Positions 1 through 8,484 of a DNA stretch of 64,000 nt are shown one piece after another. A program made the translations under genes and the position numbers. Every line of letters begins with the position of its first letter. Positions within the stretch are counted from its first letter, which is position 1. The DNA is from Acinetobacter sp. ANC 4910 (GTDB lineage Bacteria > Pseudomonadota > Gammaproteobacteria > Pseudomonadales > Moraxellaceae). Where the stretch lies: contig NZ_SJNT01000004.1 in assembly GCF_004331035.1 (NCBI RefSeq), forward strand, positions 1 through 64,000, read 5' to 3'. The notes under the pieces were generated by a model. That model was not told the DNA's origin, made no database searches, and saw nothing but the letters and a program-made list of their open reading frames with translations.

Positions 1-287
1 ATTTTGCCTGCACGATAGAGTTCATCGAAGACCCAAGAGTCGGACTGACGTGGGAATGAGCAGATGACTTTTTTCACGGCACCGGCTTTCAACAGTTTCG
101 CCAGACCATAGTCGCCGTTGCCTGCGTTGTTGCTGACAATGGTCAGGTCTTTACGTCCAAGCTTGATCAGCCCGTCAATGAGTTCAGCGGGTTGGCCTGC
201 TGTACCAAAACCACCAATCATGATGGTTGAGCCGTCTTGTATCTGGGAGAGCGCTTCCGTTAAGGTCGCTGCACTTTTATCTATCAT
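1..287 (-). CDS. pcaI: 3-oxoadipate CoA-transferase subunit A (partial, 3' end outside window)
   Basis: The N-terminal 95 residues are present; the rest lies left of the window. The translation begins MIDKSAATLTEALSQI and contains the CoA-transferase glycine-rich segment MIGGFGTAGQPAELI, as in Acinetobacter PcaI/CatI. With PcaJ, the enzyme transfers CoA from succinyl-CoA to beta-ketoadipate in the protocatechuate branch of the beta-ketoadipate pathway. The start at 287 has a GGAG ribosome binding site 7 nt upstream. It is divergent from the pcaU-type gene at 567, the arrangement known in Acinetobacter. CatI is nearly identical in the genus, but the adjacent pcaU favours PcaI. Confidence 0.9.
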   Translation of the reverse strand, partial: MIDKSAATLTEALSQIQDGSTIMIGGFGTAGQPAELIDGLIKLGRKDLTIVSNNAGNGDYGLAKLLKAGAVKKVICSFPRQSDSWVFDELYRAGK

Positions 288-456
288 TAGATAACTCCAT
301 TGTGCATCATGCAAAATTTGAAAAGGCACGGAAACCTAACTTATACTGGAGAGCAATTCAGCTAAAACAACATTCCCTAGTCTTTTAGTTCGATTTCCTT
401 ATCCGTTCATTTTTTATCATTTCTTAACTCTGGACTAGATAGCTAGATGTGCTTTT

Positions 457-491
457 GTTCGATGATCGAACATTTTTACTTATTATCGAAC
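457..491. promoter_or_regulatory. PcaU operator between pcaI and pcaU
   Basis: A perfect palindrome GTTCGAT-G-ATCGAAC (457-471) is followed, 10 bp later, by a third copy ATTATCGAAC (482-491). Two half-sites in palindrome plus one in direct repeat is the published architecture of the Acinetobacter PcaU site. It lies between the divergent pcaI and pcaU genes and probably controls both, with protocatechuate as the expected effector. Confidence 0.85.
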
Positions 492-566
492 AAAACCTGA
501 TTTTTTCAGTCAGATTTCAGGCTATAGTAAAAATATAAACAAAATACATTTCAGGAAAGTATCTAC

Positions 567-1391
567 ATGGATGAGGAATTGCACAAAACTGAAAGATGGC
601 TTGAAAATAAAGACAATAAAAAAACCATTCGTCATGAAGATTTTGTCGCAGGGATCAGCAAAGGCCTAGCAATTTTGGATAGCTTTGGCACAGAACGACA
701 TCGTTTAAACATTTCCATGGCTGCTGAACGTACAGGGATGACCCGTGCTGCGGCACGACGTCATTTGCTCACCCTTGAATATTTAGGTTATTTAGAGTCG
801 GATGGTCATTATTTTTATTTAACCCCTAAAATTTTAAAATTTTCAGGTTCTTATTTAGCAGGTGCTCAACTCCCTAAGATATCTCAACCTCTATTGAATC
901 TACTTACCAACCAAACATCTTTAATCTTTTCCGTAATGGTACTGGATGGATATGAAGCCATTACCATTGCACGTAGCGCTGCACATCAACAAACAGATCG
1001 CGTCAATCCTTATGGTTTACACTTAGGTAACCGCTTACCCGCGCATGCAACATCCGCAGGGAAAATTTTATTGGCGCATCTAGAACCGAATGAGCAACGT
1101 GAATGGTTGGAAAAATATCCACTACAACGTTTAACTAAATACACCCATACCGACAATGCAACATTTTTAAACTTACTACATGAAATCAAAGAACAGGACT
1201 GGTGCTATTCTTGTGAGGAACATGAATTAGGTGTCCATGCGCTTGCCGTACCGATTTATCAACAAAGATCCAAAGTGATTGCCGCTTTGAATATTGTGTC
1301 CCCAACTACTCGTACCACTAAGGAATATCTGATTCAGCACATTTTGCCATTACTGCAAGAGACGGCACGTGAGTTACGCAATATTTTATAA
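567..1391 (+). CDS. pcaU: IclR-family regulator of protocatechuate genes, PcaU
   Basis: 274 aa, the usual IclR length. It has an N-terminal winged helix-turn-helix (about residues 25-85, with MAAERTGMTRAAARRHLLTLE) and a C-terminal effector-binding domain (about 100-270, with GNRLPAHATSAGKILLA). The N-terminal extension MDEELHKTERWLENKDNKK is as I recall it for Acinetobacter PcaU. In the family, PcaU activates the pca-qui operon with protocatechuate and represses its own gene. Divergence from pcaI and the three-part operator at 457-491 support this. The paralogue PobR is similar, but its usual partner pobA is not adjacent. Confidence 0.92.
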   Translation: MDEELHKTERWLENKDNKKTIRHEDFVAGISKGLAILDSFGTERHRLNISMAAERTGMTRAAARRHLLTLEYLGYLESDGHYFYLTPKILKFSGSYLAGAQLPKISQPLLNLLTNQTSLIFSVMVLDGYEAITIARSAAHQQTDRVNPYGLHLGNRLPAHATSAGKILLAHLEPNEQREWLEKYPLQRLTKYTHTDNATFLNLLHEIKEQDWCYSCEEHELGVHALAVPIYQQRSKVIAALNIVSPTTRTTKEYLIQHILPLLQETARELRNIL

Positions 1392-1483
1392 AACGCCTAG
1401 ATAAATAATCCAAGTCTAAACATGCTTATTGTGACACTTCAATCGTAGAAAATATGTTGAGTCATTTTATGGCCTGCCAAAAA

Positions 1484-1516
1484 GAAAACCGCGCTGTTAT
1501 CGCGGTTTTCTTTTTA
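1484..1516. terminator. Rho-independent terminator, convergent
   Basis: Hairpin GAAAACCGCG...CGCGGTTTTC with A-rich and T-rich flanks, lying between the convergent pcaU and permease genes. It can serve both strands. Confidence 0.8.
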
Positions 1517-1522
1517 TTCACT

Positions 1523-2845
1523 TTACTCAAATGCCACTTTTTTATGTGTAAATCGACTATAGAAAAATACAAGTAACCCCAGTAAATACAGGCAACCCGA
1601 CAGCAATAACAATGAAACACCTGCCGCATAAAGTAACCATGCTGCATAGATCACAGCGACTGCGGCAATCCAAACATGTTTACTACGTTTATGTTTCACA
1701 GATTCTTTTAAATAGAATGCAGAAACCAAAAAGTATGGCAATAAAATCATTACAGATGAAATGAGCAATAATTGCGTATAGTTTTTATCAAAGAAGCAGA
1801 CTGCAATCAGAGAAATTTGCACCACAATAGACGTCAGCCAAAGCGACGCAATCGGTACACCATTCTGATTGATTTTTAAAAAGATAGAAGGAAAAGCTTT
1901 ATTTTTTGCAGCTAAAAATGGAATTTCCGTTGCAAATAAAGTCCAACTTAAATATGAAGAACTGACCGAAATAATCAAACCCAGCGTAATAATAATGGTG
2001 CCCGGTAAACCAATCAGTTGCTCTAGTATGGTCGCCATAGATGGGTTGTGCATATTGGCAATTTCAGCCCGCCCTGTTACACCATAAGCCAGCACAGTCA
2101 CCATGACATAGAAACTTAATGCCAGTAGCACACCCAAAACGGTTGCACGACCAATATCTTGTCTGTTCTTGGCACGGGACGATAAAACCACAGCTCCCTC
2201 AATACCCGTAAATACCCATAAGGTAATTAGCATCAAATTACGCACCTGTTCCCAAACAGGTAACTGTAAAGAAAAGTCGATGAAATTGAGTTTGAATAAA
2301 TCAAGCTTGAAGGCAACAAAGCCGCAGGCAATAAAAATAACCAAAGGGACAATCTTGGCAATAGTCGCAATAAGGTTTACCAAAGCGGCTTCTTTAATCC
2401 CCTGACTGACCAGCCAATGCACAATCCAGACAAAGATGGATGAACCAATCAATGCATACAGGGTATTGCCCTCACCAAAATACACATGCTCTGGGCTATC
2501 AGTAAATAAACCCACACCAGAAAAGGCAATTACCACATATCCAACAATGCCGATGGTGGTACAGAGCCAATAACCCCATGCAGAACAAAAGCCAATTAAT
2601 TCACCAAAACCTTCTCGGGCATAATTATAAATACCACCATCCAGGTCAGGTCTTTGCCGTGTTAAAAAAAGCAGTGCAAAGGCGAGAAACAGAATTCCTA
2701 CGCCTGTAATAAGCCAAGCCATTAATAAGGCTTGACCATTTGCCACTGCAGCCATGTTTTGTGGCAGACTAAATACCCCAGAACCCACCATAGAACTAAA
2801 CACTAAGGCAGTTAAGGAAAGTAAGCCAATTTTAGCTGTAGACAT
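1523..2845 (-). CDS. APC-superfamily amino-acid permease (basic amino acid antiporter type)
   Basis: 440 aa with about 12 hydrophobic segments. The first helix carries VFSSMVGSGVFSLPQNMA, the substrate-binding motif of APC transporters. TM and loop pattern (DGGIYNYAREGFGELIGFCSAWGYWL) resembles the arginine/ornithine antiporter (APA) subfamily. It is 9 bp downstream of a homocysteine S-methyltransferase gene and almost certainly cotranscribed with it, so its substrate may be a methyl donor or methionine-related amino acid (compare E. coli mmuP-mmuM) rather than arginine. Substrate is inference. Confidence 0.8.
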   Translation of the reverse strand: MSTAKIGLLSLTALVFSSMVGSGVFSLPQNMAAVANGQALLMAWLITGVGILFLAFALLFLTRQRPDLDGGIYNYAREGFGELIGFCSAWGYWLCTTIGIVGYVVIAFSGVGLFTDSPEHVYFGEGNTLYALIGSSIFVWIVHWLVSQGIKEAALVNLIATIAKIVPLVIFIACGFVAFKLDLFKLNFIDFSLQLPVWEQVRNLMLITLWVFTGIEGAVVLSSRAKNRQDIGRATVLGVLLALSFYVMVTVLAYGVTGRAEIANMHNPSMATILEQLIGLPGTIIITLGLIISVSSSYLSWTLFATEIPFLAAKNKAFPSIFLKINQNGVPIASLWLTSIVVQISLIAVCFFDKNYTQLLLISSVMILLPYFLVSAFYLKESVKHKRSKHVWIAAVAVIYAAWLLYAAGVSLLLLSGCLYLLGLLVFFYSRFTHKKVAFE

Positions 2846-2854
2846 AAGAAAATC

Positions 2855-3733
2855 TTACTGTTTAAAAAATTGAGAAAGTTCTGCAATATGCTCAGGACCA
2901 ATACCACAACAGCCCCCAATTAAGGTTGCTCCCGCAGCTTGCCACTGCTGTGCAAAGCTTAAATATAATTCAGGATTTAAATCGGCACGGATTTCATCTA
3001 AACCATCGTTAGCGGTTGCTTCACTTTTCTGTGGCGGAAATGCATTGGCATAAGCCCCAATTTGTACTGTTTCAGGTAATAATTTTTTAATTTCAATAAT
3101 GGCTTGTAATACCACTTCTGGTTGGCAGCAGTTAAATAATACGGCATTGGCATCAAGGCGTTTCAGTAGCTCTGCCACTTGTTCAAGGCTTTCCCCAGAA
3201 CGTAATAATGGTTGTTCTAACTGAATTTCATCCTGCAAGGTAAACGACACCCAAAAATCTCGCCCATCTTTAGGTAATAAGGCATGTACGGTTTCGACTT
3301 CTTTGAGGCAAGATTGTGTCTCTGCCAACCAAAAATCGACATGCGGTGACAAAGTTTCAATAATTGGTGTTGCAAGAGTTTTAGCCTCTGCTTCTTTAAA
3401 TAAATCCGCACGGTAAGAACCAAATAACGGAGGCAAACAACCTGCAATGCGAACGTCTTTTCCACTCTCTTCAACTGCTTTTTTCGCCTGAGTTACAGCA
3501 ACATTCACCAAGTTTGTTACTTCATTTTCAAAGCGTTGCTCGCCAATATGAAATGGAACCACTGCATAATTATTGGTGGTAATAACTTCTGCACCCGCCT
3601 GAATAAAGTCTAAATGCACCTGTTTTACAATGTCTGGTGCTTCTGTTAAAGCCAATGCAGACCATTCAGGTTGTCTAAAAGGTGCACCTCTACGCGCAAG
3701 TTCACGACCAAAACCGCCATCTAAGATTTTCAT
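2855..3733 (-). CDS. mmuM: Homocysteine S-methyltransferase
   Basis: 292 aa, normal for the MmuM/HMT family. It starts with MKILDGGFGRELARRG, and has the zinc-ligand motifs NCC (Cys202-Cys203) and GGCCGIGPEHI (Cys275-Cys276). It transfers a methyl group from S-methylmethionine or S-adenosylmethionine to homocysteine, giving methionine, in the cytosol. First gene of a two-gene operon with the permease at 1523-2845. The symbol rests on family membership; the methyl donor is not proven. Confidence 0.88.
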   Translation of the reverse strand: MKILDGGFGRELARRGAPFRQPEWSALALTEAPDIVKQVHLDFIQAGAEVITTNNYAVVPFHIGEQRFENEVTNLVNVAVTQAKKAVEESGKDVRIAGCLPPLFGSYRADLFKEAEAKTLATPIIETLSPHVDFWLAETQSCLKEVETVHALLPKDGRDFWVSFTLQDEIQLEQPLLRSGESLEQVAELLKRLDANAVLFNCCQPEVVLQAIIEIKKLLPETVQIGAYANAFPPQKSEATANDGLDEIRADLNPELYLSFAQQWQAAGATLIGGCCGIGPEHIAELSQFFKQ

Positions 3734-4169
3734 AAAGTTAAGTTATATTAAATAAAAAAGCTGATTATAGAGAAACTCTTAAAAGATTTAATGCTTGAAT
3801 CCTCCAAACAATATCTTTATTTCAGCTAATGAAAATTCATTTTTCTAATAACTCATGCTGATATAGCGTTGTTTGAACAATAATGTTGAATTTCGGAAAA
3901 GCGTTTTTCCATATGCTCCGTTATTCTTATTCTTCTCCCACCCAGAGGGATAACAAATCATAGAGGACTGCATAAGGTGTTGTCTTTGATTAATCCTATA
4001 CAAATTGTCGTCAGCATATTCCACACATAGATAACGCACCTTCCCCCAAATCACGAATGATTCCGAGCTATCCCATTAAAAATGGTATTGATTCAATATA
4101 GTAAAAATGCTGCACAACGCAGAGTTATCTTGTTTTGATTGAATCATGCTTCCTGTGCTTAATCTCTAA
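3734..4169. other. Intergenic region, no gene recognised
   Basis: About 435 bp between the homocysteine methyltransferase start and the guanidine transporter promoter. A 69-codon minus-strand ORF (3845-4054) has no ribosome binding site and no recognisable family, so I do not call it. I see no clear NtrC pair here, although a distal activator site would be expected for the sigma-54 promoter just downstream. Confidence 0.5.
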
Positions 4170-4170
4170 T

Positions 4171-4186
4171 TGGCATTTATTTTGCT
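4171..4186 (+). promoter_or_regulatory. Sigma-54 promoter of the transporter operon
   Basis: TGGCAT-N5-TTGCT: GG (4172-4173) and GC (4184-4185) are 12 bp apart, the -24/-12 signature of RpoN promoters (consensus TGGCAC-N5-TTGC). Predicted transcription start is near 4197. Two further sites of this kind precede the other two units of the guanidine locus (10152-10167 and 17013-17028), which makes chance unlikely and fits control by nitrogen status. Confidence 0.75.
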
Positions 4187-4191
4187 TATGA

Positions 4192-4219
4192 GTAATACGT
4201 TTTTAAAAATTCGTAATAC
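4192..4219 (+). promoter_or_regulatory. Paired GTAWTAC operator, site 1
   Basis: Two copies of GTAATAC begin at 4192 and 4213, exactly 21 bp apart. The first overlaps the predicted sigma-54 start point, a position suited to repression. The same 21-bp spacing recurs at 10115-10142 and 17034-17061. The site lies inside the longest possible reading frame of the permease, which argues for the downstream start at 4236. Confidence 0.7.
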
Positions 4220-4235
4220 TAGGCGGGCAAGCGAT

Positions 4236-5180
4236 ATGGGATATGTTGCAAATGAACTCAACCAAAAAAATAAGCTGATTCTGGGCTTTTGCTCATTTCT
4301 TATTCCGATTTTGATTTGGTGTGCTGTCAGTTATCTGCCGTTTATTTGGCATCCTCAAGTCCAAATTACCGACTCTGGCAGCGTGCCTTATTTGCAAGTC
4401 GACAGTCGGGTCGATAAAGCGCTGTTCTATAATGAAGCACAAAATGCTGGCAATCACGGCGATGCGCCACCTCAAGGCAAATTGGTCAACCCGATTTATT
4501 TACCTGCACCCGATGAAGTTGCAACGGCGCTCATCACTGCATTTACGACCGCACCTGTACAACCCGATGCTCCGTGGTTTCATCAAAGCCTATGGCATAG
4601 TATTAAACTGGTTTTTACCGCATTTTTCTTGTCTTCCTTAATTGGTATTCCTTTAGGAATTTTGTGTGGCTTCTCACTCAAGATTTCAAAACTGACCGAA
4701 CCTTTTGTCGAGTTCTTCCGTTATTTACCCGCCCCTGCATTTGGTGCACTTGCGGTTGCCATCTTAGGGATTAATGATGCGCCGAAAGTTGCCATTATTG
4801 TGATCGGAACACTATTTCAACAAATTCTAATTATTGCCAATACCACCCGCATGGTCGATCGCGGCCTGATAGAAGCAGGCTATACCCTCGGCACCAACAA
4901 AATGAAAAGTCTGTTTCATGTGGTGATTCCTGCGGCATTACCCGATATTTATCGTGATTTACGCGTGCTATTGGGCTGGGCATGGACCTATTTAATTGTG
5001 TCTGAATTGATTGGTACGACCTCGGGCATCACATGGTTTATTACCCAACAAGCACGTTATCAAAACTTTGATAATGTCTATGCTGCTATTTTGATTATTG
5101 GGGTGATTGGACTGGTCTGCGATGTCATTTTAATGAAATTGGGCGAACGACTGTTTAAATGGAAAGCAGGAGCAAAATAA
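4236..5180 (+). CDS. ABC transporter permease, nitrate/taurine type, probably guanidine-related
   Basis: 314 aa from ATG 4236, chosen because AGGCGGG lies 8 nt upstream and because the operator and transcription start lie within the upstream extension (an in-frame ATG exists at 4170). It has an N-terminal membrane segment, then a soluble stretch of about 90 residues, then the TauC/SsuC-type permease domain with the EAA-like loop EAGYTLGTNKMKSLFHVVIPAALPDI. Partner ATPase follows with a TAATG overlap; the binding protein is encoded at 8485-9507. Transporters of this class often accompany guanidine-I riboswitches; guanidine or a guanidino compound as substrate is inferred from context. Confidence 0.85.
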   Translation: MGYVANELNQKNKLILGFCSFLIPILIWCAVSYLPFIWHPQVQITDSGSVPYLQVDSRVDKALFYNEAQNAGNHGDAPPQGKLVNPIYLPAPDEVATALITAFTTAPVQPDAPWFHQSLWHSIKLVFTAFFLSSLIGIPLGILCGFSLKISKLTEPFVEFFRYLPAPAFGALAVAILGINDAPKVAIIVIGTLFQQILIIANTTRMVDRGLIEAGYTLGTNKMKSLFHVVIPAALPDIYRDLRVLLGWAWTYLIVSELIGTTSGITWFITQQARYQNFDNVYAAILIIGVIGLVCDVILMKLGERLFKWKAGAK

Positions 5181-6064
5181 TGAATACAACCTCGAATGAT
5201 GGTGCAACACAATATTTTGAACAAATCTATCAACGCCCTGTGATTCTTGAGGCAAAAAAACTCACGCAAGTGTTTCAACATGGCAAAACCCAACGCACCG
5301 TGTTGAATCAACTCGATTTAAAAATTCATAAGCGTGAATTTATTTGTGTAATTGGTCCCTCGGGTTGTGGCAAATCCACTTTTAGCCGTGTCGTCGCGGG
5401 ACTCGATCCGTATCACAGTGGAGAACTACTGGTCGATGGTCAACCGATTACAGGCCCTAGCCCAGAACGTGGCATGGTTTTTCAAGGCTATACATTATTT
5501 CCGTGGAAAACTGTCAAAGAAAATGTGATGTTCGGTCCGCTCATGAAAGGTGCAAGCCATGCCTCCGCAGAAGCACATGCACGTGAATGGATCAACATTA
5601 TTGGCTTAGAAAAATATGAAAACCAATATCCGCATCAACTGTCGGGTGGCATGAAACAACGCGTTGCGATTGCCCGTGCCTTGGTCAATCAACCGAAAAT
5701 TTTACTCATGGATGAACCTTTTGGGGCGCTCGATCCGCATACCCGTCAGAAAATGCAAAAACATCTCATGGATTTATGGCAGAACATCGACATCACCATT
5801 ATTTTTGTCACTCATGACATGGATGAAGCCATTTTACTGGCAGATCGAATTGTGGCTCTGAAAGCCAATCCAGGGGAAATTAAAGAAATTATTGAGGTGG
5901 ATTTACCACGACCACGCAATGCAGAACTGATGCTTACACCGGAATTCAAACGCTTACGTGAACGTGTCGATGCCTTGGTCCACGCACAGGAAGATGAACT
6001 TGACCCAGCTTTAGCAGAGCTACCCAAAATTCCACGTATGACACAAGTCAGCACACACAAATAA
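5180..6064 (+). CDS. ABC transporter ATP-binding protein, nitrate/taurine type
   Basis: 294 aa from ATG 5180, which overlaps the permease stop (TAATG) and has AGGAG upstream; a longer frame from 5159 is less likely. Walker A GPSGCGKST at residues 59-67, signature LSGGMKQ, Walker B ILLMDEP, and the H-loop FVTHDMDEA are all intact. It energises import together with the permease upstream. Second gene of the unit driven by the sigma-54 promoter at 4171. Confidence 0.9.
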   Translation: MNTTSNDGATQYFEQIYQRPVILEAKKLTQVFQHGKTQRTVLNQLDLKIHKREFICVIGPSGCGKSTFSRVVAGLDPYHSGELLVDGQPITGPSPERGMVFQGYTLFPWKTVKENVMFGPLMKGASHASAEAHAREWINIIGLEKYENQYPHQLSGGMKQRVAIARALVNQPKILLMDEPFGALDPHTRQKMQKHLMDLWQNIDITIIFVTHDMDEAILLADRIVALKANPGEIKEIIEVDLPRPRNAELMLTPEFKRLRERVDALVHAQEDELDPALAELPKIPRMTQVSTHK

Positions 6065-6145
6065 GATGCTCATAAACAATCCTAGCCTTTGGGACGACCC
6101 AAAGTGTTGAACAATACGTTGGACGACCAACTTTTGGTGATGATC

Positions 6146-7150
6146 ATGCAAAACGATTATGTATTACCACTGGTAGAAATTTCAAAACTCAACAGCCCAC
6201 ATTTGGAAGAGCGTTTATCTGTTGCACAGGCACTCGATCAAGCCTGTAAAGAGGTTGGCTTTCTATATTTAAAAGGTGAGCAATTCCAACCCGAACTCTT
6301 TGAAAATTTATGTCGGATCAGCGCACAATATTTTGCCCGTGATCAGCAAAGTAAAATGCAGCACTACATTGGTTTTTCCGAAAATCATAGCGGCTATGTT
6401 CCCATTGGAGAAGAACAATTTGTCCAAAATGTCTATGACCTTAAAGAGTCCTATGATGTGAATTATGACTACTTAGGGATAGAACAACGGCGTCCTTTAG
6501 TGGGACCGACCCAGTGGCCTGAAGATGCTGAATTTAAACAGCATGTATCGCAGTATTATCAACATCTAAAAGATATTGGTCAGCAATTGTTCCAGTGTTT
6601 TGCCTTAGCCTTAGGTTTAAAGGAAAACTATTTTGATACGCATATTGCTCATGCACCGAGTCAACTTCGACTGATTCACTACCCCTTCAATCCGCAGGCA
6701 CAAGACCAAGAAGGTATGGGAGCACATACCGATTATGAATGTTTTACCCTACTCCTTCCGACCGCTCCCGGCCTACAAGTCCTGAATAAACAAGGGGAAT
6801 GGATCGATATTCCCTTACTTGAAAACACACTGGTGATGAACATTGGCGACATGATGGAAATTCTGTCCAATGGACGTTATTTGGCCACCAAACATCGCGT
6901 CAAAAAAGTTCAACAAGAGCGCTACTCGTTCCCGCTGTTTTTCTCTTGCGATTATGACTATGTGATTCAGCCTGTGATTGAGACAGATCAACCCAAATAT
7001 GCCCCTTTAAGTGGCGGAGAGCACTTATTCAACCAGACTGCTCAGACCTTTCATTATTTAAAAGAAAAAGTCGCATCTGGCGAAATTGTGCTGAACAATG
7101 CCCGTCCGTTGTATTCCTTTGGTCTAAATGAACACAAGGAAAAGTTATGA
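6146..7150 (+). CDS. 2-oxoglutarate/Fe(II)-dependent oxygenase, isopenicillin-N-synthase-like
   Basis: About 334 aa from ATG 6146; starts at TTG 6089 or ATG 6140 are also possible. The iron facial triad is visible as HTD (H194, D196) and KHRV (H250), followed by RYS (R259, S261), the 2-oxoglutarate carboxylate motif. The DIOX_N-like N-terminal region precedes it. The gene sits 82 bp after the ABC ATPase and overlaps the next gene by 4 bp (ATGA). Enzymes of this fold include the ethylene-forming enzyme and homoarginine 6-hydroxylase, both of which release guanidine from arginine-like substrates. A role in liberating guanidine from an imported guanidino compound is my inference. Confidence 0.85.
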   Translation: MQNDYVLPLVEISKLNSPHLEERLSVAQALDQACKEVGFLYLKGEQFQPELFENLCRISAQYFARDQQSKMQHYIGFSENHSGYVPIGEEQFVQNVYDLKESYDVNYDYLGIEQRRPLVGPTQWPEDAEFKQHVSQYYQHLKDIGQQLFQCFALALGLKENYFDTHIAHAPSQLRLIHYPFNPQAQDQEGMGAHTDYECFTLLLPTAPGLQVLNKQGEWIDIPLLENTLVMNIGDMMEILSNGRYLATKHRVKKVQQERYSFPLFFSCDYDYVIQPVIETDQPKYAPLSGGEHLFNQTAQTFHYLKEKVASGEIVLNNARPLYSFGLNEHKEKL

Positions 7151-8049
7151 ATTTAATCGATTTATGTGCAAAGTTGTCGACTCAACTCTTGCCAACTGAT
7201 GTAAATACCGTAGGGCTGCCTTTAGAATTGCTCGGTGCGTTTAGACGCAAAAGCATTAGTTTTTTTAATGGTCAAACGGATGAGAAAACTATTGTTTATT
7301 GGTTTCAATCCAAATCTTTTACCATTGATTTAAGACTGAAAGATATTGAGCTTACCCCTGTGTTGCAACGTCAGGGCTGGCTTGGACAAACCCAGTGGAA
7401 TAAACAACAGCAAGTCTTATCTTGGCAAGTCAATTCAAATTCCAATTACCAAAACCATATTCAGTGGCCAGAACCCGCAACCTTACATTGCATTGGCAAC
7501 TGTATTTTGGAATTCTCTCCTAGCAATGCCTATGTGGAGGATTGGCGTCAACAAGCCAATCAAGGTTTATACCTTGGATTACGTTTAGAAAAAGCCGTTC
7601 ATCTTGAATCGAATACTCCAGTTCAACTGGATGCAGGCTTGATTATTTGCGGTGACTTAGTGGCTTATGCACAGTCTCGACTGCCGCAAAATCAGCAAGT
7701 TATCGACCCGTTTACTCATCTAGTGGAGGCGCATCAAGCAGGTGTTGATTTAGAGCAAATCAATCAGTTTGAAGTTTCAGTGGGTTCGTTATCTTCGGGC
7801 GTACAATTCAGCACCCAAAACCATCGCTTGCTGCAGCCCTTTTCACTCGAAGGCTTCGAATATATTGGTGAAAATCAGCTTAAGCAAGTCAAAGAAATTG
7901 AAGGTGAAACCTATGCCTTATATTTCAAGGTCGACATCTATCAACCCCATTATCAATTCCAAACGCAAACCCCTACAACAGCAGCCAGTCAAACTTGGCT
8001 CACACAAGAAGCTGAGCATCTGTTACATCATGCTCAAGCAACATATTAA
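7147..8049 (+). CDS. Uncharacterised protein of the guanidine transporter operon
   Basis: 300 aa; I do not recognise the family. It has no signal peptide or membrane segment. Alternating hydrophobic strands (TIVYWFQSKSFTIDLRLKD, ATLHCIGNCILEFSP, LYLGLRLEKAV, TYALYFKVDIY) suggest an all-beta, possibly lipocalin-like fold. Translationally coupled to the oxygenase (ATGA overlap at 7147-7150) and followed after 12 bp by the SMR gene, so it probably works with the oxygenase. Confidence 0.75.
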   Translation: MNLIDLCAKLSTQLLPTDVNTVGLPLELLGAFRRKSISFFNGQTDEKTIVYWFQSKSFTIDLRLKDIELTPVLQRQGWLGQTQWNKQQQVLSWQVNSNSNYQNHIQWPEPATLHCIGNCILEFSPSNAYVEDWRQQANQGLYLGLRLEKAVHLESNTPVQLDAGLIICGDLVAYAQSRLPQNQQVIDPFTHLVEAHQAGVDLEQINQFEVSVGSLSSGVQFSTQNHRLLQPFSLEGFEYIGENQLKQVKEIEGETYALYFKVDIYQPHYQFQTQTPTTAASQTWLTQEAEHLLHHAQATY

Positions 8050-8061
8050 GTAGGTGATATT

Positions 8062-8394
8062 TTGATTGCATTCATCTACTTAAGCATTGCGATTATTGCC
8101 GAAGTCATTGCTACTTCAGCATTAAAAGCCTCACAAGGGTTTAGTGTGTTTATCCCTTCTTCAATTACAGTCGTGGGCTATGCGATTGCTTTATATTTTC
8201 TGTCTTTAACCTTAAAAACCATTCCTATGGGCATTGCCTATGCAATTTGGTCGGGTGCGGGCATTATTTTAATTTCATTGGTGGGATGGTTTGGTTTTAA
8301 GCAGCAATTAGACGTACCTGCATTGATTGGTTTAGCTTTAATGATTTCAGGAATTCTGGTGATTAATATCTTTTCGCAAAGCACCCATCTTTAA
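8062..8394 (+). CDS. EmrE-type small multidrug resistance (SMR) transporter
   Basis: 110 aa with four membrane segments, from a TTG start (8062) preceded by AGGTGA. Glu14 in AIIAEVIATSA is the conserved proton/substrate carboxylate. The motif GIAYAIWSGAGIILISLVGW and the C-terminal end NIFSQSTHL match EmrE/Qac-type pumps rather than the Gdx/SugE guanidinium exporters. Last gene of the transporter-oxygenase operon; it may export a cationic by-product, for example a substituted guanidine or amine. Substrate is inference. Confidence 0.88.
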   Translation: MIAFIYLSIAIIAEVIATSALKASQGFSVFIPSSITVVGYAIALYFLSLTLKTIPMGIAYAIWSGAGIILISLVGWFGFKQQLDVPALIGLALMISGILVINIFSQSTHL

Positions 8395-8441
8395 TATAAA
8401 AATAGCATGACAGAAACATCGCCATGCTGTATCACCCAACC

Positions 8442-8469
8442 AAAAAGCCCAGAAGATTTCTGGGCTTTT
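8442..8469. terminator. Convergent bidirectional terminator
   Basis: AAAAGCCCAGA...TCTGGGCTTTT hairpin between the SMR gene (+) and the binding-protein gene (-), with A and T tracts on both sides. Confidence 0.85.
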
Positions 8470-8484
8470 CCTCGTATAAGTGGC

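Noticed and set aside
3845..4054. 69-codon minus-strand ORF between the methyltransferase and transporter genes
   Set aside because: No ribosome binding site, no recognisable motif, and codon usage unlike the neighbours.
4170..4235. N-terminal extension of the ABC permease
   Set aside because: It contains the operator and the predicted sigma-54 start point; ATG 4236 has a better ribosome binding site.
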